A stretch of 45,573 bases of DNA from Bacteroidia bacterium (GCA_007695305.1 REEA01000135.1:1-45573), one strand, 5' to 3'. Shown: positions 9,334-17,700, counted from the stretch's first letter. Notes: generated from the letters alone by a model not told the origin. Made by a program: numbers and translations.

Positions 9334-10152
9334 TTGGATACAACAACTGACTACAAAATTAACAAAAAGCAGGAAAAGATAGACTTTCTTAAAGCCTTGA
9401 TAGTTCCTTCAGCTTTTGTGCTTCTGTTGTGGATTGTCAAATCTCTGGAATTATTATTTTCCTGGGAGCTTTATAAGTATGGAATATTCCCTCAAACATT
9501 ATACGGTTTACGGGGCATTTTATTGTCGCCTTTCATTCATGGCAGTTTTTCCCATCTATTATCAAATTCCATTCCTCTTTTGGTTTTGGGGACTGCTTTG
9601 TTTTACTTTTACCGCGAAATCGGCTGGCGGGTTATACTCTATGGTGCGATTATCACCGGTTTATGGGTGTGGATCCTTGCACGGCCATCTTTTCATATCG
9701 GTGCTTCAGGTGTGGTATATAACCTGGCCGCTTTTCTATTAGTTTCCGGCATCATTCGACGACATCCCAGGTTGATGGCCTTGTCATTGCTGGTTGCCTT
9801 TTTGTATGGAAGCATAGTTTGGGGGATTTTTCCACTCAGGGAGCAGATCTCATGGGAATCACATTTGATGGGGATGATCTCGGGCATTGTCCTGGCACTT
9901 TTTTTCAGGGCGCACGGGCCTCAGCGACCATTATATTCATGGGAGCTGGAAGAATTGGAAGAGCCGGACGACTACACTGAGTTTGAAGAGTTGGAAACCG
10001 GTCACGACAATGATCAAACCGGTAAAACACCATCAGCACCTGAACATGATCCTCCTGAAGAGGATACAGATGATGGAAGCCGCCTACTTAAACCGGACTC
10101 CGGTCCCGGGCGTATTGTTTACCATTACAAAAGAGAGGACAAAAAGCCTTGA
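9334..10152 (+). CDS. Rhomboid family intramembrane serine protease
   Basis: This 272-aa membrane protein has six or so hydrophobic helices. The rhomboid signature is clear: HGSFSHLLSNSIPLL (69-83, including the conserved His and Asn), GASG with catalytic Ser125, and SHLMGM with catalytic His177. The last 70 residues form a hydrophilic, acidic tail (EELEEPDD...PPEEDTDD) ending in GRIVYHYKRE, a cytosolic extension I associate with Bacteroidota rhomboids. No ATG exists in frame near the start, so TTG at 9334 is used. The cleavage substrate is unknown. The gene is convergent with the ZIP transporter gene, and a hairpin mobile element lies between them. Confidence 0.9.
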   Translation: MDTTTDYKINKKQEKIDFLKALIVPSAFVLLLWIVKSLELLFSWELYKYGIFPQTLYGLRGILLSPFIHGSFSHLLSNSIPLLVLGTALFYFYREIGWRVILYGAIITGLWVWILARPSFHIGASGVVYNLAAFLLVSGIIRRHPRLMALSLLVAFLYGSIVWGIFPLREQISWESHLMGMISGIVLALFFRAHGPQRPLYSWELEELEEPDDYTEFEELETGHDNDQTGKTPSAPEHDPPEEDTDDGSRLLKPDSGPGRIVYHYKREDKKP

Positions 10153-10159
10153 CTATTAG

Positions 10160-10270
10160 CCTGCATTATTCACAAAAAGCAAACAAATTGCTGTATCTGA
10201 CTGATTAAGTGATAATAAGATCAAAAGCTTGTTAAAACTCAATTTGTTTGCTTTTTGTGAATAATGCAGG
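10160..10270. mobile_element. MITE-like element, 111 bp, with 31-bp perfect inverted repeats and TTAG target duplication
   Basis: The left arm 10160-10190 begins CCTGCATTATTCACAAAAAG. The right arm 10240-10270 is its exact reverse complement and ends in AATAATGCAGG. The spacer is 49 bp and has no coding capacity. TTAG stands immediately outside each end (10156-10159 and 10271-10274), as a 4-bp target duplication. Ends starting CC with a 4-bp duplication recall IS1380-like elements, but no transposase is present. Related ends occur at 24161-24185 and 45522-45536. It may also act as a terminator for the two convergent neighbours. Confidence 0.75.
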
Positions 10271-10286
10271 TTAGAGGCTGTTTTTC

Positions 10287-11114
10287 TTATAAGAAAAATA
10301 CCAGACTGACTGCCATGATGGCCATCCCGGCAATAAGTCCGTAAATAGACAGATGAGGTTCACCGTATTCTCTGGCTGCCGGTAAAAGGTTATCGATAGA
10401 AATAAAAACCATAATACCAGCCACGGAGGCAAACAAGAAGCCAAACAAGACATCATTAATAAATGGCATTAAGATAAAAAAACCAACCAATGCGCCCAGT
10501 GGTTCAGCCAGTCCGGAGAGAAAAGAATATTTGAATGCTTTTCTTCTGCTGCCGGTTGCATAATAAATGGGAACAGAAATGGCAATTCCTTCTGGTATGT
10601 TATGGATGGCAATGGCGATGGCAATGGGCAATCCCAGCTTTATATCCTGCAAAGCCGCGAGGAAAGTTGCCAATCCCTCCGGGAAGTTATGCAATGCGAT
10701 GGCCACTGCCGACATGAGTCCCATCCTGTATAATTTTTTATTTTTGATTTCCTCCGGATTCCGGATCTGCTCTACTCTTTTTATTTCGTGGGGGTTTTCA
10801 AAAGCAGGTACCAGTTTATCAATCACGGCGATCAGTAACATCCCTGAAAGAAAGGCAACCACGGTGAGCAAATAACCGAGGTGCATACCCATTTCCAGTG
10901 TAAGTATTGACTTGGCATTGGGGAAAATTTCCACAAAAGACAGATAGATCATAACACCTGCGGATAAACCAAGGGCAACGGAGAGAAATTTAGTATTTGT
11001 TTTTTTGGCAAAAAATGCAATGGCGCTGCCGATTCCGGTTGACAGGCCGGCAAACAAAGTTAATGCAAAGGCAATTAATACTTGTTGGGTCTCAAGCGGT
11101 GTTTCAGATAACAT
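10287..11114 (-). CDS. ZIP family metal transporter (ZupT-like)
   Basis: This 275-aa inner-membrane protein has about eight hydrophobic helices. The two ZIP metal-site motifs are intact: HNFPEG in helix IV and HNIPEG in helix V. A charged cytosolic loop (PHEIKRVEQIRNPEEIKNKK) separates the N-terminal three helices from the core. Members import Zn2+, Fe2+ or other divalent cations, and specificity cannot be read from the sequence. It starts at ATG 11114. The Rrf2-type regulator gene lies 58 bp upstream on the same strand, so joint transcription is possible. If so, metal import would be linked to the Fe-S sensing regulator, which is an inference. Confidence 0.93.
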   Translation of the reverse strand: MLSETPLETQQVLIAFALTLFAGLSTGIGSAIAFFAKKTNTKFLSVALGLSAGVMIYLSFVEIFPNAKSILTLEMGMHLGYLLTVVAFLSGMLLIAVIDKLVPAFENPHEIKRVEQIRNPEEIKNKKLYRMGLMSAVAIALHNFPEGLATFLAALQDIKLGLPIAIAIAIHNIPEGIAISVPIYYATGSRRKAFKYSFLSGLAEPLGALVGFFILMPFINDVLFGFLFASVAGIMVFISIDNLLPAAREYGEPHLSIYGLIAGMAIMAVSLVFFL

Positions 11115-11172
11115 AAACGTTCCGTTCAGTATTTTTACGGGCTAAATATCCATTTAGACGATTACCATTATT

Positions 11173-11580
11173 TTATGATCTGGCAGCAAAGTCTTCCAGT
11201 GTTTGTCGCTGGAAATAGTTTTTAAATTGCATGGTGACATCTGTAACCAGTCCATTCATGAGGCATTTATCAAAGGGGCAGATTTTACGGTCGAGGGGGC
11301 ATTCGGGGACATCGATCTTGCCTTCAACAGCTTCGTAGATTTCAAGGATGGTAATCTCCTGAGGTTTTTTACTCAGTAAGAATCCCCCGTTGGGTCCTCT
11401 GACAGATTTTAAATAGTTATGCTTAACGAGCAACTGCAATACTTTTGCCAGGTGGTTTCGGGAGGCGCCCATTTCGGCTGCGATGCTATTTACATTGATA
11501 TGATTATCAGTCTTAGCGATCAGCACCATTGCATGCAGTGCCAGGGAAGCAGCTTCGGAAAAATGCACAAGTTTGGCCAT
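11173..11580 (-). CDS. Rrf2 family transcriptional regulator
   Basis: This 135-aa protein has an N-terminal winged helix (residues 1-80, with NVNSIAAEMGASRNHLAKVL as recognition region and RGPNGGFLLSKKP as wing). A C-terminal segment carries three cysteines, in PECPLDRKICPFDKCLMNG. That spacing resembles the cluster-binding loop of IscR/NsrR-type members, which bind [2Fe-2S] or [4Fe-4S] and respond to iron-sulfur status, NO or redox. It sits directly downstream of the hydG and TM1266-like genes, so regulation of hydrogenase maturation is a plausible role. The gap to the preceding gene is 72 bp. Confidence 0.9.
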   Translation of the reverse strand: MAKLVHFSEAASLALHAMVLIAKTDNHINVNSIAAEMGASRNHLAKVLQLLVKHNYLKSVRGPNGGFLLSKKPQEITILEIYEAVEGKIDVPECPLDRKICPFDKCLMNGLVTDVTMQFKNYFQRQTLEDFAARS

Positions 11581-11652
11581 AGTTTAATCATTTATGGTTT
11601 GAGGTCCGGGATACAGCGTACGAGATTATTCAAAAAAACTATCCACTGCAGG

Positions 11653-11901
11653 TCAGAAAACCATTTTCTGCACTTTCACGCCATCAAGGGCCCACAGTTC
11701 ATTTTCGAGCCGGATACACTCCTCCATATTACCTGTGAGCTCCAATATGATGAGGCCACAGCTGTCGCATTGAGGAACGGGTGTATGCAAACCCAGTCTG
11801 GTTCTTATGGAGCAGCCATATTTAGTGAGGATTTCCTGGACTTTTAGTGCAGCCTCGCTTTGTGTTTTTACCAAAACACCAAGAATTCTGATTTCAGACA
11901 T
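11653..11901 (-). CDS. TM1266-type iron-only hydrogenase system regulator, copy 2
   Basis: This 82-aa protein has an ACT-like ferredoxin fold: MSEIRILGVLVKTQ, then a helix, SIRTRLGLH, LIILELTGN, a second helix, and GVKVQKMVF. This is the layout of the small putative regulators that accompany HydE/F/G genes (TM1266 family). It is a diverged paralogue of the gene just upstream, whose stop is 12 bp away. Unlike that copy it has a CDSC pair before the third strand. The biochemical function is unproven; a ligand-binding regulatory role is proposed for the family. Confidence 0.8.
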   Translation of the reverse strand: MSEIRILGVLVKTQSEAALKVQEILTKYGCSIRTRLGLHTPVPQCDSCGLIILELTGNMEECIRLENELWALDGVKVQKMVF

Positions 11902-11913
11902 ATCCCAAAAGAT

Positions 11914-12180
11914 TTACTTAAACAAAAATTCAAATGTCATTTTTTTGATTTCAACGCCACCGATTTGCTGCAGATCTTCTTCCAGTTGCTCCCATTTACC
12001 GGGTTGCCCATGAAGAACCAGGATGATGGTACCGACTCTGCTACAGACCGTGTCAGACAATTCATGAAAGCCGAGGCGTGTACGTATGATTTCTGCGTGC
12101 CGGGAGAGAATTTCCTGGGTTTTACCGGCTTCTTTGATTCGGTCATACACCAGTATGCCAAGTATCATGGTTTTTTCCAT
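11914..12180 (-). CDS. TM1266-type iron-only hydrogenase system regulator, copy 1
   Basis: This 88-aa ACT-like protein reads MEKTMILGILVYDRIKEAGK, then IIRTRLGFHELS, TIILVLHGQPGKWEQL and GGVEIKKMTFEF. It matches the TM1266 family and its downstream neighbour in the LGILV, IRTRLG and GVxxxKM positions. ATG 12180 is chosen; GTG at 12183 would add one residue. It begins 11 bp after the hydG stop codon, so hydG and both small genes form one transcription unit. Such genes are typically found with [FeFe]-hydrogenase maturases, which supports the name, but the mechanism is not established. Confidence 0.82.
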   Translation of the reverse strand: MEKTMILGILVYDRIKEAGKTQEILSRHAEIIRTRLGFHELSDTVCSRVGTIILVLHGQPGKWEQLEEDLQQIGGVEIKKMTFEFLFK

Positions 12181-12191
12181 CACAATAGATT

Positions 12192-13619
12192 TTAAAAATA
12201 AAGATCGCGGTTGCCCGTTTTGATTTTTTCAATTTTTTCCTGCAGCCTGGCTACTTTTTGCTCTTGTTGCAGATCCTTTATTTTTTCATCAATCAGTTTA
12301 TAGCCTGCTTTTTTGGTATCGTCGGCGGCATAGTCTTCGAGGTACTCAGCCAGAGTAAGCAATGCATTTGGGGTGCAATATCTTTTGATAAATCCGGGAA
12401 CGGAGAACTCCATAAAATGTTCACCGGTTCGGCCAAGCCTGTAACAAGCCGTACAAAAGGATGGAATATATCCGGATTTGATCAACTCGTCCATAATCTC
12501 ACTAAGTGAGCGATTGTCATTAATCTGGAACTGTCCTTTGGTAAGATCCTGTTGATCTTGTTTTCCTTTGGAGTAGCCTCCCAGTTCAAGGTTTGTACCT
12601 CCATCGATCTGTGAAACACCAAATCTAAGTATCTGGTCACGAATATGGGCAGGTTCTCTGGCTGTGAGTATCATGCCTGTATATGGCACAGCAAGCCTCA
12701 GTATGGATACGAGCCGTACAAATTCATCATCCTTTACCAGGTGATCTTTTTCTATATCCAGTGACAATGCATTTTGAATCCTGGGAAAAGAAATTGTATG
12801 GGGACCCACATTGTAAACTGCTTCAAAATGATTTACATGTCTCACCAGTCCCATGACTTCAAAGCGCCAGTCATATAAGCCAAACAGTGCACCTATGCCC
12901 ACATCGTCAATGCCGGCTTCCTGCGCCCTGTCGAGTGCTGTGAGCCGCCATTGGTAATTTCGTTTGATACCTCCCAGGTGGACCTTCATGTAAGTAGGTT
13001 CATGGTAAGTTTCCTGGAATATCTGGAAGGTTCCTATACCGGAGTCTTTGATAACCCGGAATCCCGGAATGTCAAAAGGTGCAGCATTGATATTCACACG
13101 GCGGATTTCACCGTTATTGTGTTTAACCCCATAAACTATGCCAACGGTTTCTGCAATAAATTCAGCAGAATATTTTGGATGTTCACCATAGACCAATATC
13201 AGTCTTTTGTGACCCTGATCGATGAGTGCAGTGGTTTCTGCAATTAATTGCTTTTCACTGAGCGTAATACGCTTAACACCTTTGTTTGAGGCCCGGAAAC
13301 CGCAATACTGGCAATTGTTGGTGCAAAGATCGCCGACATACAATGGTGCAAAAAGTACAATACGCTCACCATAAACCTTTTCCTTGAGTGTCCTTGCACC
13401 TTCTTTGATTTCTTCCACCAAATCCGGATCTGTGGCATTGATCAGCACAGCAGTTTCTTCCAATGATAGCCGTTTTTTGTCGAGGCTTGACTTGATCACC
13501 TCGCGCACACGCTGTTTATCAGATTTAACACCATTGATATAGCTCCAGATTTCATCGGGGTCTATAAATGGTTGCATGCGTTTGTCGGCAATACGATATT
13601 TTTCAGGATAATATATCAT
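12192..13619 (-). CDS. hydG: [FeFe]-hydrogenase maturase HydG (radical SAM tyrosine lyase)
   Basis: This 475-aa radical SAM enzyme splits tyrosine to make the CO and CN ligands of the H-cluster. The SAM cluster motif CTNNCQYC gives Cys99, Cys103 and Cys106. The C-terminal auxiliary cluster motif has Cys389, Cys392 and Cys415 (CTAC and RYC, spaced CX2CX22C), which separates HydG from ThiH. The length is normal. Family blocks ETYHEPTYMKVHL and GGTNLELGGY are also present. It leads a three-gene unit with the two TM1266-like genes. The partner maturases HydE and HydF are not in the window. ATG at 13619 is preceded by a likely -7 promoter box. Confidence 0.97.
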   Translation of the reverse strand: MIYYPEKYRIADKRMQPFIDPDEIWSYINGVKSDKQRVREVIKSSLDKKRLSLEETAVLINATDPDLVEEIKEGARTLKEKVYGERIVLFAPLYVGDLCTNNCQYCGFRASNKGVKRITLSEKQLIAETTALIDQGHKRLILVYGEHPKYSAEFIAETVGIVYGVKHNNGEIRRVNINAAPFDIPGFRVIKDSGIGTFQIFQETYHEPTYMKVHLGGIKRNYQWRLTALDRAQEAGIDDVGIGALFGLYDWRFEVMGLVRHVNHFEAVYNVGPHTISFPRIQNALSLDIEKDHLVKDDEFVRLVSILRLAVPYTGMILTAREPAHIRDQILRFGVSQIDGGTNLELGGYSKGKQDQQDLTKGQFQINDNRSLSEIMDELIKSGYIPSFCTACYRLGRTGEHFMEFSVPGFIKRYCTPNALLTLAEYLEDYAADDTKKAGYKLIDEKIKDLQQEQKVARLQEKIEKIKTGNRDLYF

Positions 13620-13645
13620 TATTCAGGTAATTGCTATTCTAATTA

Positions 13646-13653
13646 CAAAATTA
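13646..13653 (-). promoter_or_regulatory. Possible promoter -7 box for the hydG unit
   Basis: On the minus strand TAATTTTG fits TAnnTTTG and ends 26 nt before the hydG start. About 20 nt upstream lies TTTTTC, a weak -33 box. The 159-bp gap that contains it separates the hydG unit from the upstream operon. Confidence 0.45.
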
Positions 13654-13778
13654 CATATTCTTTGCGTGAAAAAGACACTCCACACCAAAAAAAGCATTAA
13701 AATAATTAAATTGCTGAATTACCTGAATTTGATGCAATGGAACAACACCAGAAAGGTATGTAAATGAGAAAAGTGCAT

Positions 13779-14540
13779 TTATATGGATAGTTTCAGACCA
13801 TCATAGGCTAACATAACGTTTTCGGGCAAATCTTTATTTACAGATTCGTGGATGCCCATAAAATGACTCAGATGGGTGATAAAAGCTTTTTCGGGATTAA
13901 CCTCTCTGATCACTTCCAATGCCTCATCCATTGAAAAATGGGAAATATGTTTTGATTTCCTTAAAGCATTAATTACCAAAATCTTGCTATTAACAAGCTT
14001 TTCTTTCTCCTGATCTGAAATAAAGCTGGCATCTGTTATATAGCTAAAATCACCCACGCGAAAGCCAAACACTGGCATTTTGTGGTGCATCACTTCAATG
14101 GGGATAAATTCTGTGCCGTTGATGGAAAAAGGCATATTTTTGATGATGTGAAAATGCAACTGGGGTGCACCGAAAAAACGTTTTTCTGTCAAAATGTAAG
14201 GGAACTCTTTATTGATGGAGTCAATGACATTTTCACTGGCATAAATATCTACTGTTTTGTTTAGCACATAATTAAAGGCTCTGACATCGTCCAGTCCGGC
14301 AATGTGGTCGCGGTGACCGTGAGTGAACAGGATGGCTGATATATCGGTTACTTTTTCCCTGATCATCTGGTATCTAAAGTCAGGACCACAATCGATCACA
14401 TAGTTGTGTTCACCTACTTGAATCATCACAGATGTTCGGAGGCGCTGGTCGCGAGAATCCCGACTGCTGCAAACGGTACAATCGCAAGCCACCACGGGTA
14501 CACCGGTGGAGGTACCGGTTCCCAAAAATGTAATTCGCAT
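13779..14540 (-). CDS. MBL-fold metallohydrolase (PhnP-like)
   Basis: This 253-aa protein has a metallo-beta-lactamase fold. Seen are the N-terminal MRITFLGTGTSTGVP, the Cys cluster ACDCTVCSS (19-26), which recalls the structural zinc site of PhnP-like members, DCGPDFR, the metal motif HGHRDH (74-79), MHHKMPVFGFR, TDAS, and the C-terminal LSHF. Relatives are phosphodiesterases acting on cyclic phosphate or nucleic acid intermediates. The substrate here is unknown. ATG 14540 matches the family N-terminus; upstream ATG 14564 or TTG 14576 would add a short unconserved tail. It is the last gene of the long minus-strand hydrogenase run, 41 bp after ribF. Confidence 0.85.
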   Translation of the reverse strand: MRITFLGTGTSTGVPVVACDCTVCSSRDSRDQRLRTSVMIQVGEHNYVIDCGPDFRYQMIREKVTDISAILFTHGHRDHIAGLDDVRAFNYVLNKTVDIYASENVIDSINKEFPYILTEKRFFGAPQLHFHIIKNMPFSINGTEFIPIEVMHHKMPVFGFRVGDFSYITDASFISDQEKEKLVNSKILVINALRKSKHISHFSMDEALEVIREVNPEKAFITHLSHFMGIHESVNKDLPENVMLAYDGLKLSI

Positions 14541-14581
14541 GGGATGTTCCGTGGCCTTCGTCATTTGTCGCTGCAAAAAAA

Positions 14582-15499
14582 TTAATAAATCAATTCTTCA
14601 ACCATTTCTTTTGCTTCCAGCAGTGCCATTGTATTCATTTGTCCGTTCCGGATCGGATCCTCTGCCCATACACGCTTGTAAAAATAGAGCATACCTTTCG
14701 TCTCCTCCACTGTCAGCTCATCATAAATCAGGACATTATCTATCTGTTGTTGATATTCCTTGAAATATATGAATGTCATAGCTTTCATACACAGGTCGTT
14801 TACAAATAAGTTTGTTGCATATATTCCGGGTGGGGGTATGATCTTTTCTTCTGAATCGATGGTCAAAGATAAAACCTGTTCTGCACCACTATAGGGTAAA
14901 TTCCCGTTCTTTCCTGTTTTTCCGATGGCAATATATTGATGGTCAAGGTATGCATTTGCTCTTTGAATATTCCCTTCCGTTAATGCTTTTCGGATTTTTG
15001 TTGAGCTAACTGTTTCATTCTCGATCATTTTGAGGGGTATCTCCTCTACCCCAAAATGCATTTCCCGACTTAATTGATACAGATATGAGTAATCACCTTT
15101 TCTTGCATAACCAAAATGATGATTATGCCCTACAACGATCACCCTGGCTTCCAGATGTCCCAGCAACATATTTACCACAAAATCCCTGGAGCTTGTTTTT
15201 GAAAACTCAAGGGAGAAGGGTATAATGATGAGATTTTGGAGTCCGGCTTTTTGCAAAAGCATGATTTTTTCTTCCTGGGAGTTGATCATCTTCAGGTTTT
15301 CCTTTTCGGGATACAAAACCTTACGCGGGTGCGGGTAGAATGTGATCAGAACGGATTCTCCACCAATTTCAGCGGCTATTTCGTTGAGTCTGTTGATAAT
15401 CAGTTTGTGGCCGATGTGCACACCATCAAAAGACCCGGTGGTCACCACTGCTTTTTTTATTTTTCCTGCTGCTTCAGCGGTATGATAATATACTTTCAT
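14582..15499 (-). CDS. ribF: RibF-like FAD synthetase with degenerate riboflavin kinase domain
   Basis: This 305-aa protein follows the RibF plan. The N-terminal FMN adenylyltransferase half is well kept: TGSFDGVHIGHK (21-32), FYPHPRKVLYP, VVGHNHHFG and SSTKIRKAL. The C-terminal half should be the riboflavin kinase, but the usual GRTIGFPTAN-type segment is not recognisable. In its place stand GKTGKNGNLPYSG and then PPPGIYATNLFVND. The protein may therefore make FAD from FMN but not FMN from riboflavin; this is an inference. The start overlaps the rex stop by 4 bp, a sign of translational coupling. It would supply flavin near a flavin-dependent hydrogenase. Confidence 0.8.
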   Translation of the reverse strand: MKVYYHTAEAAGKIKKAVVTTGSFDGVHIGHKLIINRLNEIAAEIGGESVLITFYPHPRKVLYPEKENLKMINSQEEKIMLLQKAGLQNLIIIPFSLEFSKTSSRDFVVNMLLGHLEARVIVVGHNHHFGYARKGDYSYLYQLSREMHFGVEEIPLKMIENETVSSTKIRKALTEGNIQRANAYLDHQYIAIGKTGKNGNLPYSGAEQVLSLTIDSEEKIIPPPGIYATNLFVNDLCMKAMTFIYFKEYQQQIDNVLIYDELTVEETKGMLYFYKRVWAEDPIRNGQMNTMALLEAKEMVEELIY

Positions 15500-16125
15500 T
15501 TTACCAGGTAAGCCAATTTTTCAATGGATGTTACAATGTCATATTCTTCCAGATGTATGCCTTCGGGTACGGTAAGGGGAACAGATGTATAATTCAGTAT
15601 TCCTTTAATACCTGCGTCGAGCAGTTTCTTTGCTACCTCGTGGGTGGCCTCGGGGGAAACCGTTAAAATGGCAATATTAACCGTTTCTTTACTTATAACA
15701 TCCTTAATTTGAGTGATATGATAACAGGGGATTCCTCCCACGATACGGTCGGTTTTCTGCAGGTCATTGTCAAAGGCCGCCACGATGGACAATTTATCCC
15801 GTTTCCCGGAAAAATAGCTCGTGATGGCCCTCCCCAGGTTGCCCATACCAACGATGATAATATTTTGGCCGTGTTCCGAATCAATTATTTTCCCGATCAG
15901 CTCAACCAGGTCTTTGATCACATATCCTTTGCTCTGGCTACCGGAATAACCAATCAACATAAGATCACGCCGAACCTGAACGGGGGTCAGATTCATCATA
16001 TTTGCCAGTTCGTGGGAGTAAATATTGGTTTTACCCTCTCTAATGCTATTGTAAAGGATACGCCTGTACTGGCTCAATCGTTCCACCGTTTTTCCCGGCA
16101 ATTCGGTTTGCATGTTTTTGCTCAT
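15496..16125 (-). CDS. rex: Redox-sensing transcriptional repressor Rex
   Basis: This 209-aa repressor senses the NADH/NAD+ ratio. The N-terminal winged helix (about 15-75) contains YSHELANMMNLTPVQVRRDL and the Rex signature GYSGSQSKGYVI. The Rossmann domain has VGMGNLGRAI (GxGxxG at 93-98) and AFDNDLQK. NADH binding releases Rex from TTGTTAA-N4-TTAACAA-like operators, and fermentation and hydrogenase genes are classic targets. A similar palindrome lies at 24124-24137 between the two hydrogenase arms. The gene sits inside the hydrogenase run, 27 bp after the hybrid kinase, which suggests feedback control of its own operon. Confidence 0.95.
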   Translation of the reverse strand: MSKNMQTELPGKTVERLSQYRRILYNSIREGKTNIYSHELANMMNLTPVQVRRDLMLIGYSGSQSKGYVIKDLVELIGKIIDSEHGQNIIIVGMGNLGRAITSYFSGKRDKLSIVAAFDNDLQKTDRIVGGIPCYHITQIKDVISKETVNIAILTVSPEATHEVAKKLLDAGIKGILNYTSVPLTVPEGIHLEEYDIVTSIEKLAYLVK

Positions 16126-16152
16126 GTGTGTAGTAATATGATTGATGGAGAA

Positions 16153-17280
16153 TTAAGAATCTGTATTTTTAAAGATGATTGTAAAGCAGGACCCTTCATC
16201 CGGTTGGCTTTCTACTTCTATGGTGGCATCATAGAGGCCAACAAGTTTTTTTACAATGGAGAGCCCCAGTCCGCTGCCACTGATATTTTTTGTATGCTCA
16301 CTTTTGATGCGCATAAAATCTTCGAAAAGATTTTTCGTGTCTTCCTCCTTCATGCCAATGCCTGTATCTTCCACACTCAGGATTACTGTCCTGTTTTCGC
16401 GACGCAGGTTTATATCGACTCTGCCACCATGTTTGTTATATTTGATGGCATTTGATATCAAATTATTCAGAATGATTTCCATCTCCTGTTGATCGGCATC
16501 GATGGCAATTTTCTCGCTACAGTTGAGATAAACGTCCACATCTTTCTGGATAGACAAGGGTTGGAATGCATCAATACATTGCTGTGTGATTTCACACAAG
16601 TTGATTTTCTCAATTTTTCTTTTCTTTTTCCCGCTTTCAATGCGCGTAAAATCGAGCATGTCCATGATCAGGTTGCGCATACCCTGAATGCGTTGGAGCG
16701 ATCGCTCAATCATGTCAGCATATTCATCTACCTGGTTACCGAATTTTTTCTCCTTGATCATATTGAGGTAACCTTCCACGGCATTTAGGGGCGATTTGAG
16801 TTCATGGGAGAGCACCGACAAGAACTGGAACCGTACTTGTCGTCCTTCCACATTAAGCTTTTGCGTCATTTTCCGCAAGAACCTCTGTTTGGTGATGGTT
16901 TCAATGGAGGCCCTCAATTCTTTAGGCGTGAATGGTTTGGGTACGAAATCATAGGCACCCTGCCGTGTTGCTTTCACGGCCAGCTCCAGTGATGCATAAG
17001 AAGTGATCATTACAACCACAAGATCCATGTTTTCCTTGTTGATGTATTCAAGCACATCAATGCCTTGTATACCGGGTAGTTTATTGTCCAGCAATACAAT
17101 ATCCATTGGTTGGGATTTTAAGATATCCAGTGCTTCTTCACCGGTTTCTGCCACAGTGACGTTGAATCCGATATCTTCATCCATAAAGGGATAGCTTACG
17201 GTATAGTTTTCCAGTATTCTGCTAACCCCGCTCCTGATGCCCGGTTCATCATCAACCACCAACAGATTAAGCTTTTCCAT
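16153..17280 (-). CDS. Response-regulator/histidine kinase hybrid (REC-HisKA-HATPase)
   Basis: This 375-aa soluble protein starts with a receiver domain (1-130: LLVVDDEPGIR, phospho-acceptor Asp in DIVLLDNKLPG, KPFTPKEL). A HisKA dimerisation helix follows with LSHELKSPLNAV as the phospho-accepting His. The HATPase_c domain carries NLISNAIKYNKHGG (N box), DTGIGM (G1) and GSGLGLSIVKKL (G2). No membrane segment or other sensor is present, so its input is probably phosphotransfer to its receiver. It starts 3 bp after the stand-alone receiver gene and lies downstream of the hydrogenase-kinase fusion. Together the three could form a phosphorelay. The DNA-binding output, if any, is not encoded here. 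Confidence 0.9.
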   Translation of the reverse strand: MEKLNLLVVDDEPGIRSGVSRILENYTVSYPFMDEDIGFNVTVAETGEEALDILKSQPMDIVLLDNKLPGIQGIDVLEYINKENMDLVVVMITSYASLELAVKATRQGAYDFVPKPFTPKELRASIETITKQRFLRKMTQKLNVEGRQVRFQFLSVLSHELKSPLNAVEGYLNMIKEKKFGNQVDEYADMIERSLQRIQGMRNLIMDMLDFTRIESGKKKRKIEKINLCEITQQCIDAFQPLSIQKDVDVYLNCSEKIAIDADQQEMEIILNNLISNAIKYNKHGGRVDINLRRENRTVILSVEDTGIGMKEEDTKNLFEDFMRIKSEHTKNISGSGLGLSIVKKLVGLYDATIEVESQPDEGSCFTIIFKNTDS

Positions 17281-17283
17281 ACC

Positions 17284-17691
17284 CTAGAGTTTTAGCAGCT
17301 TATTGATTTCCTTGTGAAGCTGATCCATCCTGATCCCCTTGTCCAGAAACAAATCTGCTTTGATCCAATCTCTTTCCTCTTCTGAAGTTACATCGAAAAG
17401 CATACCGGTTTCGGCAGTAACCGCCGAAACGATTATGACGGGTACATCGGGATATAAGCTCTTGATTTTATGGCTGAGAATGAAACCGGTATCCTGGTTT
17501 TCCATCATCAGGTCCAGGATGGCAAGGTCAGGCTTCATCCGCCGTATAATGTCTTCCGCCTCTTTTTGGGTGTCGGCGGTAACAACTTCAAAGCCCATAT
17601 CCTTAATGCCCACTTTCATTTGAAACAAAAAGTCCTGATCATCATCCACGATCAAAATGGTTTTTTTATCCTTTTTCAGCATGATCCGCAT
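17284..17691 (-). CDS. Stand-alone response regulator receiver protein
   Basis: This 135-aa protein is a single CheY-like receiver: ILIVDDDQDF acidic pocket, phospho-acceptor Asp in LAILDLMMENQD, VIIVSAVTAE with the Ser/Thr switch, and the conserved Lys in LFLDKGI. There is no output domain. A small extra segment (DVTSEEERDWIKAD) precedes the lysine. It lies 9 bp after the sensory hydrogenase-histidine kinase gene and 3 bp before a receiver-kinase hybrid, so it most likely shuttles phosphate between them. ATG 17682 is an alternative start that removes three residues. Confidence 0.9.
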   Translation of the reverse strand: MRIMLKKDKKTILIVDDDQDFLFQMKVGIKDMGFEVVTADTQKEAEDIIRRMKPDLAILDLMMENQDTGFILSHKIKSLYPDVPVIIVSAVTAETGMLFDVTSEEERDWIKADLFLDKGIRMDQLHKEINKLLKL

Positions 17692-17700
17692 TTTTTTAAA

